Positions 10,672-23,231 of a DNA stretch of 64,000 bases are shown here, piece after piece. Position 1 is the first letter of the stretch. The number at the start of each line of letters is the position of its first letter. The stretch is from Pezizomycotina sp. ARF18 (lineage: Eukaryota > Ascomycota), in NCBI GenBank assembly GCA_002224055.1, contig AZLU01000036.1, forward strand, positions 62,001-126,000, written 5' to 3'. Below the pieces are notes generated by a model. That model was not told the origin of the DNA. It worked only from the letters and a program-made list of their open reading frames with translations, and did not search any database. Position numbers and translations under genes: made by a program.

Positions 10672-12871
10672 GGTGGCGTGTTCATATCTGAGTATTTCTC
10701 TTTATTTTCCAAGTTGTCTTAGACGCCGTCAGGTTAGTTCCGAGGTTATAACAGAAAAACGGAGAAGAATGCAAAAATAGTTGTCCATACTACCAGAACG
10801 CTACAAATCAGTACCGCGAGGGATTTTTTTATCAATAAAACTTCAGGCAAACGGTCTCTATATTTAGAGGCTATTTAATACTACTGAAATACACGCGTCA
10901 TCTCGGTAAGTGAAGACCGGGATAAGGAAAAAGAAAGGAGAAGAGCAAAACCCTCGATCTCCGAGTAGACCGGGGTACGTGCGATTATGAAACGCCTTAA
11001 GTTCTTACCCTAAGATTTTTGAACATGTGCATCATACCAATGAAGACTTTTATTTCAATGTTACTATACCTAACTTTACCGTCTAAAGGTACCTCCCTAA
11101 CCAGCCAGGCGGAATGGACTTATCGAGGGTCCAGGAATCTATCCAATTCTCACGTGTTGGAAGTTTGGAGGGCGATATTTAGGGTATTAAAAAAGGAAAC
11201 CAATATATCAAAATTCCGGATTTATAAGAACGGAAAGGCGGGGGCGGAAAAAGGCGTCGGAGATGGGTTGCACTTTCTTCACATGTCTTCTGAAACATAA
11301 GGGGGCTGCGGTGCCGACTTGATAGTATAGTTAGGTGGCTATTGTTACGCCCTATAGCGATATTCCAAAATCCTATAGTGTCAACGAGCTGGCAACCAAA
11401 TTCATCCCTCATAATGACCGTTTCAGTCAAGCAGTTTGAAAATTTCATTAGGGAGAGAAAGATCGATATTATACCATATATTTGGTCCTGACATCAACGG
11501 CATTCTCCTCAAACATATAATCGCGTATTTGAAAACTTTGAAGACGGTAGTTTTCAGCCAGTCACATGGCGCCAGAGTGTGGACGGAGCATGAAAAGGTC
11601 CTTGGTTTCTAATTGCAACTCAACGGTTATTTGTGGGCCGAAATATCAAAGCGACTGGGCTGGCGGTAACGGAAGACTACAGTTTTGATCGAGACGCGTC
11701 GTCCTAGAGGTCATCTAGTTTTATTTATTCAGCTCCGTACTTTTATTAAAGTACTAAAAATCCCATTAATATTAGAATGATTTCTTGACGGACATAATTA
11801 TCTCAATAGGAGACATACTTCGTGGTTGACCTGTTGAATTACGTGACTCACACATACGGTGACTTGAACATCATATAATAACTACGATTTAAACGATAAA
11901 GCGAGACGGACAGAAAAAGAAAATAAGATGAAAATCAGGACTATTACGCGGTCGTGGAATGAGCGTAAGTGGGCTATCGGAACAAAAGTCTCACTTAGAC
12001 AGATTCGGACCGACCTTGGCAAGAACTGAGTGGCCCTCCTTTCCAAACTTCATGTAGCTGGAAAAATAAGTAGGTATTACTTTGGGAAAAGGAAAACAAA
12101 AAAGGGTTGCCCATCTCCAGAGGATAATTTCACGTTAGCCTCCTTCATACTCACCAGTATGCATGCTGATAACTATTAAGAGATGCCGTGCCTAAAATCG
12201 TAGTCACGCAAAATGATTGCCTTAAAGAACTTCGATGTGGAGGTAAAGCAGTAACAAGGGGTGATGTGAACCGGCATAAGCTAAGATTTATCATTAGGGA
12301 TCCTTATGTATCTAGCACGTATTACCGAAAATTGAGCTAGCCTTCTACCCAAGACGCAGCCCAGGAGTTTAAAGGACCAGAATAATATAAGCAAACTGTA
12401 AGAAGCAAGTTTAAACAAGTCAAACAAGCTGTCGTTCGTTCATTAACTATTGCTCGACAATATCGGAAACTAGCCTTTGCTGATAAGTGCGACGATGATA
12501 CTCCTACCTCCCCAGTCCAATATCAAAACCCCTTCTCACCGCCGTAGAGATGTATCCAGAGCAGACAAACCCATCTTGTTTTGTTTCGTTTTTCCTTCTC
12601 GAAATCACTCCTGCGTTTGTCAAGTAATTAATTTAATGGTCTTCGGAAGCGGTATGGTTGGTCGCTACTTTGAACCATTCAAATTCTTAGGAGGGGGCTA
12701 CCAGCCCATTTGTACATTACATCCAATTTGTCAAAGGGCGTTTCAGGGTCGGTGTAAGTTTATATAAACAGCTATTGGATTGCAGTACAGCGTCTCTAAA
12801 AGCTAGCATAGATAATCTAGCGATACTTCCCTCTTTCTACGTGTCGGAGACAAGTAGATGTTTTTTTTTTT
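10672..12871. other. Intergenic stretch, nothing recognised
   Basis: Short ORFs only (for example 11019-11300 plus, 12477-12767 plus) with no domain and no family resemblance. A T run lies at about 12860-12873. Confidence 0.4.
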
Positions 12872-13270
12872 TTAGACAGGATAATTGATGAAAGATGAAT
12901 GCCCTCCTATTGAAATGTCCGAAATCATATTTACCCCTCCCTCCCAACCGTATAGATTGACCAGAACTTTCAAGGCTGAGGAAGAACGACCTGGATATGT
13001 AGTAGCGGTAAGAGTCATAAAATAAATAGTGCTCTCTGCATGTCTTAGCTGTAATATCTCTAGATTATTAGCGAGGTTTCCTTTGTTTTCCTCATGTACC
13101 ACACGCGGATTACCATAGTGGAATGAACAAGGGGCTGGGGCTCCATCCTCACTGACCACGTCAGAAAACCCAAAACTCTTCTGTATTATTTTGAAAAGGT
13201 CGAAGGTTTTATAATATATAATGAAAAGTTTTAGTTTAGGGATATCTCCGATATCCGATATGTGCTTCAA
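12872..13270 (-). CDS. Hypothetical protein, 132 codons
   Basis: Single open frame beginning MKHISDIGDIPKLKLF. Its middle part (FGFSDVVSEDGAPAPCSFHY and LANNLEILQLRHAESTIYFM) has balanced protein-like composition, better than surrounding ORFs. No signal peptide, membrane segment or known domain is seen, and no splice sites are obvious. It may be an exon of a larger broken gene or chance. Confidence 0.3.
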   Translation of the reverse strand: MKHISDIGDIPKLKLFIIYYKTFDLFKIIQKSFGFSDVVSEDGAPAPCSFHYGNPRVVHEENKGNLANNLEILQLRHAESTIYFMTLTATTYPGRSSSALKVLVNLYGWEGGVNMISDISIGGHSSFINYPV

Positions 13271-13897
13271 AATAACCTAGTCATACTATTGCTGAAATTT
13301 TTATAAACGACGACTATAAACAACGGTGCTATTGTGCACATTGAAGTAGGAGTGGTACAGATTGGCTCATTTAATAGTGAGAAAGAAATAAAAGAGAGGA
13401 GGAACAAGCATGTCGCTGTTATTAATAAGGAATGTTATCCAAGCCATGACGTTCTACATAGGTCGGCAATCATTTTTTGCTCTGGTTTTACCTTTGAAAA
13501 GCTTGTAATTGAGCTTGTCTGGGGAAATCTGTAGAGTCATTTGTTCATTTTGAAGAAAATCCGACCAGTAACCGTTATAACATTATCTGACCAGTGCATA
13601 TATAGCTCCGCTCGTAATTTATAAGAATAAGTAACATGATATTTTGCTTCACCAGAATAACTTAAGGTATGAAACACATCGGTGTAGCAAAAATTTCAAG
13701 ACAAAGGGAAAGAGGATACAGCCATGATATCGAAGAACGAAAGGCATTTGTTTACTATTTTTATTTTAGATGAAACACGACAGGGCGGAAAACAAGAATA
13801 AAAATCACAGAAGCGAAGAAAAGATGTTCAAAGTAGTTCAAAGGAATCAAAATTCGTGAGTAGGGGAGAACGATGATGTTTAATGCATGGCTAGTAT

Positions 13898-14409
13898 TTA
13901 TTTCTTCTTCTGAGCAGTGTTGGCAAGGTCCCCGGAGGCCATGAATGTATGTGTTGCCTCACTTTCAATGTCAGCGGCGTCCCTAGTTCCTTTAGTCATA
14001 TATGATCCAAAAACTCGATTAGAGCTTTCCTTTGGGGTCTCGCTCTGAAACCGGCTCATGACGAACGAGGGCTGGAGGAGGGATGTCGTGGGAGCGTCTA
14101 GTCGTGCTACGTCGATACGATACCAAAGATCAATAAATACTCAGGTCTTTCAAAGCTAGGCTTGAAGGGTGGGTTATGTATACCTGACGCTTGGAGGTCA
14201 TCACCATTCGATGAATATGCTCTGTATTCCGGACCAGATACCTGAGGGGTTGTACTCCAGTGGCTCATCTGCGAAGCCTTCGAGTGAGACGCATTTGAAG
14301 GGCACGAAATCTCTCCATTTGAAGGCTGACGCGGGAGCGATGTAGATTTAGGTAGCGATTTCTCTCCAGTGCCCTGCTCTGGATGAAGCAAACTCTTGGG
14401 TGCAGACAT
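13898..14409 (-). CDS. Two-exon small protein, family copy C (144 aa)
   Basis: Exon 1 is 14184-14409 (226 bp) from ATG (MSAPKSLLHPEQGTGEKSLP). Intron 14107-14183 (77 bp) starts GTATAC after TCAG, the same donor context as copy A, and ends in TAG. Exon 2 is 13898-14106 (209 bp). The phase-1 join gives 435 bp, 144 residues plus TAA, with no internal stop. Exon 1 is Ser/Pro-rich and probably disordered. Exon 2 carries PSFVMSRFQSETPKESSNRV, aligning residue by residue with copy D (SSFMLDRYLEEASFEGPNRV), and ends in Gln-Lys-Lys-Lys. No signal peptide. Function unknown. The intact frame across a spliced intron, with three paralogues, makes this a good gene call. Confidence 0.68.
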
Positions 14410-15754
14410 GCCGGCGATGCTTTTCGAATATTCTCAGTGTTTGACACAATCTTTCCCGAGGCAATGAAACCTACTTAATCTTCACTCGACACTGTCGGAT
14501 GTTGAAACTTCTGAGCTTTTCTCCGGAAGTATGAGAGGATGTGTATACGGTCGTTATGTTGTTAATAGCAATGAGGTTATATTGGACCGATAATAAAATA
14601 TGAATAATTAGGAATAAGAGGATGATGGATAGGTTCCGAATAAGAACCATAAATGGGATGAGAAGGACGAGAGATAAATCAGCGTTCGAATTATATTGCA
14701 GAAATACAAAGCATCGAAATGCTAGAATGATCTAAAGTCCTTTGGCTACAACATGGGCACGACCGGTGTGGTTAGCGGTCAGCTATTTATGCTTCCGTTG
14801 TTAAGTGTTTGTCCTATGTTGATTTGTTTTCTCACCAAACGAATCATAAATGGATCGTTGGTGAAGACCACTCAATTATGAAAATGGGGTAGTTTAGTCA
14901 CAAAGCTCAATATCCAAAAGCGATTTTAAAGCATGAATTTGTGACAAGCAGTACATGCACTCTCCATAACAGGAGATTAGCCATTTCAATTCAATGGGTA
15001 GGGATGCTGAATGTTGCACAACGCTTTGGCTAACTCCACGAAGGGTGCCTCCTCGCTGCCTATATTTAAAGGATATTGGGCAGCAGCTAGCAGAATAAGC
15101 GACATGAACAAGGAGATGATTCTTGATCTCATGAGATATAGAAGCGAATTTGTTTAGCACGCTGGTACACGTGTACAGAAACTCGAAGACAAAGCACTAA
15201 CGGCTAGCAGGGGTGATACCAGTAGGTCGAGATCGTAAGTTTGGGATCGTAAGTTGATTCTTCATGGCTGCCCGCGTCTAGAGATCACCAGCGTGAGGCC
15301 AGCCCCAGGGTATTACCTGTTTTAATAATAGTTAGAACTAATCAGACAGGTAAAACTTATCCGGTGGCCAGACTTGCGGACGCACTAGATATCAAGTATT
15401 GGTCCATGTGACGAAAGTTTCGACAAAGTTAGCGTTATTCGAAAAGACATGAAAGAGATGGTCTATGCCGCAATGTCGTCCTCACTCACAGAGACAATAG
15501 AGGAGCCTACAACTTAGGCTTTAGACAAATAGGGGCAGGGAACTGGCTTATAGTCGAAATCGAAACATTTGATGCCATAGTTCTGAGTATTGGCAATAGT
15601 GTCAGTAATAAAGGCTCCGGGGAACTTTGGAAGCATTTCCATATTTTCATCTTTGTTTTTTTTGGTTTACTTTTCCCGTTTAATCTCACATATTAGGGGT
15701 GATCTATTTCATGACATCTGCGGGTTTCTTCATGTTCGAGGCCAGACGTTGGCC

Positions 15755-16075
15755 GGGTCCTCCTGGATAGCCCGGCGCCAAAAAAAGCCACATTTGGTAT
15801 TCCCTCCGCGAATTGGAGGACCAAGTGGGTCCTCCGGATATTTGAGTGCATATCTTGGCTCCTTTGAGCAAATTAAGATGAGGACGTAGACAGGACCTCA
15901 TTCTGAAATGAGTTGCCGGTCGGAGGACCCTACAGCAAGGATTATAATTTGAGTGAGCAAAGAAATGAATTAGTTGTGTGATTTGAGGGATTAAAATCCC
16001 TGACAGAACGCTTTCGGTGGGGAGGACCCCAGAATTGGCGGTAAATACACACAATCTATTGGTGGAAGGGTCCTC
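15755..16075. repeat. Cluster of GGGTCCTCC motifs in both orientations
   Basis: GGGTCCTC(C) occurs at 15755, 15827 and 16068. Its complement GGAGGACC(C) occurs at 15815, 15922 and 16021, with a partial copy AGGACCTC near 15892. Six near-perfect 8-9-mers in 320 bp of otherwise AT-rich DNA is far above chance. It could be a set of subterminal motifs of a small non-autonomous element or a factor-binding cluster. I found no clear terminal repeats. Confidence 0.6.
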
Positions 16076-17846
16076 TCGCTAAATCTCAACAATTGTATTT
16101 CCGGCTTGCATATCTAGACTTCCGTTGACTTCTTAAAAGTGCCCGGGAAATTCCGAGCGAAGCGAGAATGAACACGGGGGGCTAGACACCGAGTGCGGCA
16201 TCTGAGGTATATATCTAATACCAAATATATTCGGTTAGCGGCGGCCTTGAGTAACAAACCATTATACTCATCGACGGTTCTAGTTTTCTCATCTCCGTTA
16301 CTTTTGTGTCCTGGTTATAATGCTAAGTCTGGTAAGGTCGTTGTTATCAGCAGGATTTATAAAGGCCCAAGCCCAAGCAGGAGCTCTCATAAGTATAGTA
16401 AACCTTTCTTGAAACAATAGCTCGGAAATTCCAAAATCACCGCAACGGACCACCTGATCAGTAGATAAGGCACCGCATGAATTGAATAGTAGTGTAAATA
16501 CTTCAGTTTCTGTACCAAAGGCATGGATGCGATCAATGTATTTTTACTAATGTAGAGTTTACCGGGTTATATACCTATTCCCTGAATGTAAATTCGAGGT
16601 GGTTTACACTACAAGCCCATTTAATAGTAAGTAATGTATGGATGCGGTGTTTCTAGTAGATACAAACATCGACAAAAGAGCCTTATTAACAATTGCCTTT
16701 CGACCATCACGAAAATCCTCCTAATCAACGGTGAGCTAAGCGTTATAGATGTATGTATAATTATGGTATATCTAGAACTGGAATGTAGTGCACAGACATC
16801 ACCAATATCAATCGCCACGAACCTATTGTCCATAAGCTAGAAATCTTGCGTTAGATGATTATGTACGCGTCCAGGTTTGGTGTAGTCACCTTGGTAATTT
16901 ATAATTTGTAGTTCGAGAGAGTAGCGCAATGTTGTCCCGTACCCAACATCAGGAATTTATTTTGGCCCCACGGAGAAATAATAGAGAAGCGCAATGCAAA
17001 GTAAATAAATAACCCTGACGTACTAAAAATAATGAGCAGTTTGGTTAATGAAATTAACTATATGGTAGCATATATACTGGATTATTAGTGGCAATGAGAT
17101 GTCTCTTTCTAAGCTTTAGGGTCACAAGAGACCGAGTATCCGGCTTATCCTCAAAACATTCCAAAGGACGAGCAAAGGGAAGATGACTAGAAACTAAAGG
17201 CTACAATCCATTAAGGTTTATGGGCCAAAAGTAATTTGTTTCCCACGAATTCGCTCAATATTTACGTCGTACTCGATGGTACAATAGCATTAGTCCATAG
17301 ACTCTTAACAATACGTCGTACGTAACATTGGCCCTGTTGCAATAACAGCAAGCTTTATTACAGCCATGATTTGATTTGAAGTTTTAACATCACGCTGAGA
17401 AATGGTCTATTCCTTTCCTGATTTTATGCCGATGTCGGGATAGTGGAAGTCCGTTTTGAGCTCCCCAAGTTCTTTGGCGGATTCAGGCGACCATGATATC
17501 CTCCCAGGCCACCTTTTTATCAATAATCAAGAATATCGACGTGACAAGCGTCCACGTGGATTAATCATAAATTCGCTTGCGCAAGCCATCGCTTTGGTAT
17601 GAAATTATACAAATATTTCGCGTAATTTTGGCGGGCCGCACGGGCGCTATAGGTTAAATTTCTTATAGGCAGATTCTTTATTCAGGAAAAAAGAAATGAA
17701 TAAAAATAGGGCAATCTGAATTCGTTATTCGCAGTATCAGGCTTATAAAAATTTCTTTTTAAATACAAATTATGTTTCCAGAAGCTTTTTAAAGTTCTTA
17801 TAAATCTCCCAAGTAATAATATGATCTCATTATATACCACAATTGC

Positions 17847-17885
17847 TTTTTTTTTTTTTTTTTTTTTTTTTTTGGGGGGGGGGGG
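17847..17885 (+). repeat. T27-G12 homopolymer junction
   Basis: A run of 27 T is followed directly by 12 G. Other long runs in the window are T34 at 19398-19431 and A34 at 25868-25901. None has a recognisable SINE body beside it. Confidence 0.9.
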
Positions 17886-19395
17886 TGTATTTTGTTTTTA
17901 TATAAGTATATCTACAGAAAGCATATACAAGGAAAGGCTTGAAGGCCTTGTAAACCTGCCTGAAAACTTACAATAACCATGATGAGCATGTACTTGAATA
18001 TTTTATCAAGGTATTCATATTTATAACAACAACACAATGGATAATTTGGCGCTAAATATTTCATTTCAGGAAGCAGCGCTCTATGTCACATACCTCGTCG
18101 TATACTCATTCATTTTTTAACGCTGCGTCACAAAAAAAAGATAATAATAATACCACTTAGATTATCGGTGGCCCCTTTGCTTCTCGTTCACTGGCACTGA
18201 CAGTTCTCCTGGCTAGGTTCCATATAGGTACAGATTAACTATCCATGGAAGCGAATGACAGATACTGTGTATTTTATTTGCTCCAGCACGGTAACGACAA
18301 AGACCCTGTATGTGCTAAATTAGATCAGTGCTATATGTTGGAGCAACTGTGATATGAAGCAAACTCGAAATCCCAAGAAACACTTATAGAAACAGTCTGC
18401 CACCGGCGAGACATTATCGCTTATTTTACCCTACAAACAACAAGAAAGCTATATTTAGGGAATTTTACTCGCCCATTTCGCCAATATCTCTATCTTTATA
18501 TACAACTGAACTGTTTCAAGTACTAAAGCGCAGAAAAAATATATTTAGTATCGCCGTCCATGTCCTGCTGAAAAGGAAAGAAAATCAAGCGATGTTGTTT
18601 TCGTCTATATTTGATATTACGCGCAGCTAATCTCTGTCTATCACTGGCAGTAAGAATGTATCGTGGCTCTGTTAACTTAACCGCGCTTGGGATGTAAGTT
18701 CAAGTCCGTTATGCTAGTAAAGGCTAAGAACTGTGGGTCATTGCTTATACGCATTGATATTATTAATGTATAGCTCTAGTAGCGGTTATTCTCAAGGTCT
18801 CTACTTTTTGGCTTTAAATATACCGCTTGTCACGAAATTTATCAATAATAATCGCATATATGGTTACAAAAATAGTTTAATCTTTGTGTGTTTTGGTTGG
18901 GTTAATTCATTTATACTGTTCCGTTATTGAGACTATAAAAAGCGGAGGAGAAGCAATCAGTACGAATATCACGGTAAATTTGACGTGAACATCCTTATTG
19001 ATTTACAATAATACTTAATAATTTTTATAATTACTTATTCAATTTATAATCATTTATTAGGAAATGCCCTCTCCTGTTCAAAAATATCCCTCTCACTTAA
19101 CTTCTTAGCTAAAATGATACAATCTTAATCACCGTATGGTCTACGGTAGCAATTAAGCACCGTTATATCTAGACTTCCAGTGCTCCCAGTCTCACAAGTG
19201 GTAAAAATAAGACGAGCTTGACCAGCTACGGTCGGAGGAGCACACCGGCGGAGCACACCGGAGGTAAGTATAGGTGGAAAGTCTTAGTATTCATATAGCT
19301 CAACCTCCGATTTGTATATTGCCATTTATCGCCACGGTCTTGTGACTATTTAATACATCATTTATATGATACGATCTAAGTTGTTTCTTGATCAT

Positions 19396-19434
<39 letters not shown>

Positions 19435-20593
19435 GCCCTTCATTTAGACGTGTGTGGAAGTATATATATCTTTTACTGGCTTTTTTATTTAAAAATAAAT
19501 AAATAAATAAATGAATAAAAAAACAAAAAAAACTCCGATGGCTACCGAGGCCTTTTTAAATATTATTACAACACGAAATATAACCGAGTATATTTGGAAA
19601 CTATTTAATAGCTTGAAGTTAGCCAGCTAAGCTTGGGTATCCGCAGTGACAATTTTTGTTTTCTTTAGAGAAAGAAAGGAACAAAAGAGCAATTGGGCAA
19701 ACACACCCATATCTAGGTAAATATTCCGGCTATAGGAGCGGTATTTTGCCACCTCAGGCTACAATTGTCGAGTGGGTTTAATTAATTCCCTATTCTATCG
19801 TGATTTCATTGTATACCATTAAGGGGTTCACGCTTACATATAATAGAAACGATATGCTTTCGCACCAGCTTTATTATTATAAATAAGCCTGTCGTAAATA
19901 GCCGGAAAGATTTCGTGTAATATTTCCATCTATATTATTGGAGAGAAGTTCGTAGATACGTCAGCTAAGGTAAAAATTGTTTAGAGAAAACTTGCAGATG
20001 CTTAACACAATTACTACGCGCTATAATAGGAAGGACATGATCGTATCGCGGAATATTTGGCTCTTTCCGTGGTCGAACTGTTCAGGCTGTATGATAACTT
20101 AACTATTGAATGTATAAAGTTCTTAAATACTGCTAACTCTTGCGTCTATAAGTTTCCTCCTAAGGACATTATTTACATAGCGAATAAAAATATCAAAATT
20201 ATAATTCAGAGAGGAAAGAAATGTCAAGTTGAGTGACTAGGAGACGCTTGATAACAGAAATACATAGAAATAGCCTCACTAACGCCATTGACGAGTGCTG
20301 CCAAATAAGAATCCAAAGAATACCTTGGTAGACGAACAAATTAGAAAAAAAAAAAAAAAAAAAAGGAAATTCCAAGAGAAACCAGTCGCGCTGTAGAAGG
20401 TGTCGTCCAACCAGTGAACACAAATTTCTGTTTGATAGATAGCTTCGGGAATTGGAAGGGGAATATTCATAGGAGGATATTTCTATAGCCTATCTTACCA
20501 GAATAAGTAGACACCAGGCCGGGTGACGCTCGATAGATATTATAGGTCCGAGCCGGCGCTTTACTTAATTTCGGAGGTGGCCGGAATTCCGAT

Positions 20594-22571
20594 TCAGGTA
20601 GTCGCACACCGGTATTCCCGCCACCAGTTTTGTGTTAAGGAGACCCCTTTGCGTTTCCCAAGTATCCCTGTGAGTAAAATCACGATGCTTATTACGGACA
20701 TGTTTTGTAAGTTATCTCGGCGTGTAAACCGCATGTCGCAATCAGGGAACTCGCAGGGAAACGTCTTCTTCTGATCATCCGTCGCGTGCGTCACGCGCTC
20801 ATGTCTATTCCTATTTTGTCTGTCCGTGAACCTGTGCGTGCAGCCTTTCCTGCAGTAGAAGACAGAGTTTGATGATGGCGATAATGTCCTTGACACAGCT
20901 TTATGGGATGGCTGAGTAGGTGAAGGCGCGGGCGACAAGGATTTGTTTGTGGGCGGCTTTGGTGGACCGTCCATGGCTCTAGCCCCGTAGAAAGCTCCAT
21001 GCGTGAAACTGGATCCCTCAGATACCGAAGTCTTTCTGAGGAATCAAGTATCTCTGGCGTGTTACCGTCATTGGGCAGCGCGTCGAACCCGTCAATCCAG
21101 TCCGGCCCAATATCGGGCACGATATCTAATTCGCTGAGTTTGCTTCCCACCGATGCAGCCGATGGAAAATCGTCATTGAGGTTTGTAGCAGCATTGGGGT
21201 CCGCTCCATGCCTGAGCAAATGTAGTATAGCGTCTTGATTACTCGATATCGTCGCGAGGTGCAGTGGGGTTTGTCCTCTACCATCTTGAGATTTGGATCT
21301 GCGCCATGGTTTAACAAATCCTCCATGATAGAGATATTTCCTCGGATTATTGCCGCGTGAAGTGCGTTGTATCCGTTGTTATTCAAAGTGCTTGTATCGG
21401 CGCCAAAATTTAACAATACTTGAACGCAGTCCCTCATGTCGCGATACACGGCATAGTGCAATGGTGTTGATCCACGGTCGTCCATAATATCAATTCCGGA
21501 CGAGTCGCGCTTCAGTAAACGGTGAAGAAGCAAGGAGTAATTCGATTTAGCTACGAGATGTAGAAGCGTTCGACCATTCATAGCCTGTCGTTAACCCTTG
21601 CTTGGTAGTCTAGAAGGACTTCCATCATTTTCTCGACGCGCGAGTAGATCCAGCTTCCCCCGGTTTGGGTATATGTAAACAACGCTTTAACACATACTTG
21701 CAAGGGGGTTAAATGTTCTGCCTGACCGGTAACGTTTCCGGAAGCCGCACGGTCTTCATAACTTTCTCTGCCTACTCCTGCAGAATATATAGCAACGTCG
21801 TTTACTGAAGCGGCCTGCTCCAACAACGCCCTTGCTACCGGGAAATTAAGCCTGTCCGTTGCTACATGAGCGGTGTCCAACCAAAGCATCTTTCAAGCTT
21901 AGAAGCCGGGTTCTCGCAGACACAACTCTTCGATAAGGCTTTGGTGGTCGTAAGCAATAGCTATATGCAATGCAGTTTTGCCAGATAGCGTTGGAGCACA
22001 GATATCGGCGCGGCATTAAAGAGCAGCCGAAATATTTTGATATTCCCTACCCTCGCCGCAACGTGTAAGGGCATCCAACCATCACAATCTCTGATGGATA
22101 AATCGATTTTGCCTTTGAAAGCTACAAGGTCCTCGACTAGAACCACGAAGCCATTTTCAATGGCAAGATGGAGCGCTGTTCTATGCTGTTTCCGTCGTAG
22201 CGTTTATATCAACTTGCCCTGATCTTAGATATACACTAACAAGCTCTGGAGAACCCTGAAGTGCTGCAAGGTGTATAGGCTTTAATCTCGTATTTGATAT
22301 GGGTTCCTTTCGCAGATGAATGGAGGAATACGATATAGACTGCGCACTTCTGATTGAAACTTTTGAGGGAAGTCATCTCCCTCGCTTTTAGAAGAGATTG
22401 GGGAGCTATTTCGCTTAGATTGTCTGCCTGAGCTTCTAGACTTGCAACGAAGCAGGAGACTGCGTCTCCATGATAAGCGGCGAGGTTCCCGGAGAGCCTG
22501 AGAGCGAGAAGGTGCAGTTCTTGGCCGGCGTTCAAACAGATCCTATTCGTAACAAGCTTAATACGGGACAA
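20594..22571 (-). pseudogene. Ankyrin-repeat protein with C-terminal C2H2 fingers, broken
   Basis: Read 22571 to 20594, successive frames encode ankyrin repeats (DGWMPLHVAARVGNIKIFRL; MNGRTLLHLVAKSNYSLLLH; GSTPLHYAVYRDMRDCVQVL; GYNALHAAIIRGNISIMEDL), then a Pro/Ser linker (SLSPAPSPTQPSHKAVSRTL) and two C2H2 fingers (FYCRKGCTHRFTDRQNRNRH; FPCEFPDCDMRFTRRDNL then KHVRNKH). The layout resembles fungal ankyrin proteins that end in C2H2 fingers, often related to STAND proteins. The coding frame shifts at least four times (near 22300, 21960-21580, 21290, 20970 and inside finger 2 near 20710). No start codon or N-terminal domain is visible upstream, so the 5' part is missing. The fingers are paralogous to 10303-10671. 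Role, if any, would be regulatory or recognition; not functional as it stands. Confidence 0.7.
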
Positions 22572-23200
22572 ACAACGGTAAAAGCTTGCTGAACGGTATT
22601 ATCTTACATCGCTTCTAATTTTTTCAGCTATATCAATACTTCTCGATGGTACGGGCTGCTACTCGGATGAATAAGCGGAGAGGGTGCTGAAAAGTTTTTG
22701 TTTATTTTGGGAGGAGATACTACTGAGCTGTGACTCCTTTCAATATGCCTTCTCTTAACGGACTTTTTCCTAATAACAAAGGTTGGGGTGCGAAATTGTT
22801 GACCTAAAACTGATATAAGGGCAAGGGCAAGAGTGGAAAATAGGCGTATGAAGTCAGCATCTCATTCGTGTATTACATATACGGATATGATAATGCAGAT
22901 GAATAGGTTATAAGCGAGATTATCTGCCATTCTTGGATCGAATGGGAGTTGCAATCTCGCGGTCACGTTGAGACTGAGACTTAGGCCTAGTTCACCTAAA
23001 ACCTCTCTGCCCTCTCTGCCCTCTCTGCCCTCTCTGCCCTCTCTGCCCTCAGATTCTGACCCGGTGCTAGGAGAGTTGAGGTTGCGCTTTTTTGATCCTC
23101 GACTTGTTGTGTAACATGATTTCCCAGTCTTGAAAGCTCAAATTAGAATTTATTAGTACGCGAATTGTTTGAAATATTTTTTAAGCAATCGACATTCTTC

Positions 23201-23231
<31 letters not shown>

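Larger units (their letters stand above)
14410..20593. other. Long gene-poor stretch
   Basis: About 6 kb with only short ORFs (14894-15160 minus, 15704-16054 minus, 16634-16840 plus, 18733-18930 plus), none with a domain. It holds the GGGTCCTCC cluster (15755-16075), a T27-G12 tract (17847-17885), a 13-bp duplication GGAGCACACCGG near 19229-19262, and a run of 34 T (19398-19431). CpA/TpG content is not depleted as in the 5.5-7.1 kb transposon. Confidence 0.4.

Noticed and set aside
10315-10722. 135-codon plus-strand ORF
   Set aside because: Shadow of the C2H2 finger fragment on the minus strand, whose finger motifs are unambiguous.
18660-18725. AAGTTCAAGTCC, another tRNA-like T-loop
   Set aside because: The seven bases after it have no complement at the expected 5' position.
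23000-23050. Short regular repeats as a CRISPR array
   Set aside because: Units are contiguous 9-mers without spacers, and the genome is eukaryotic.
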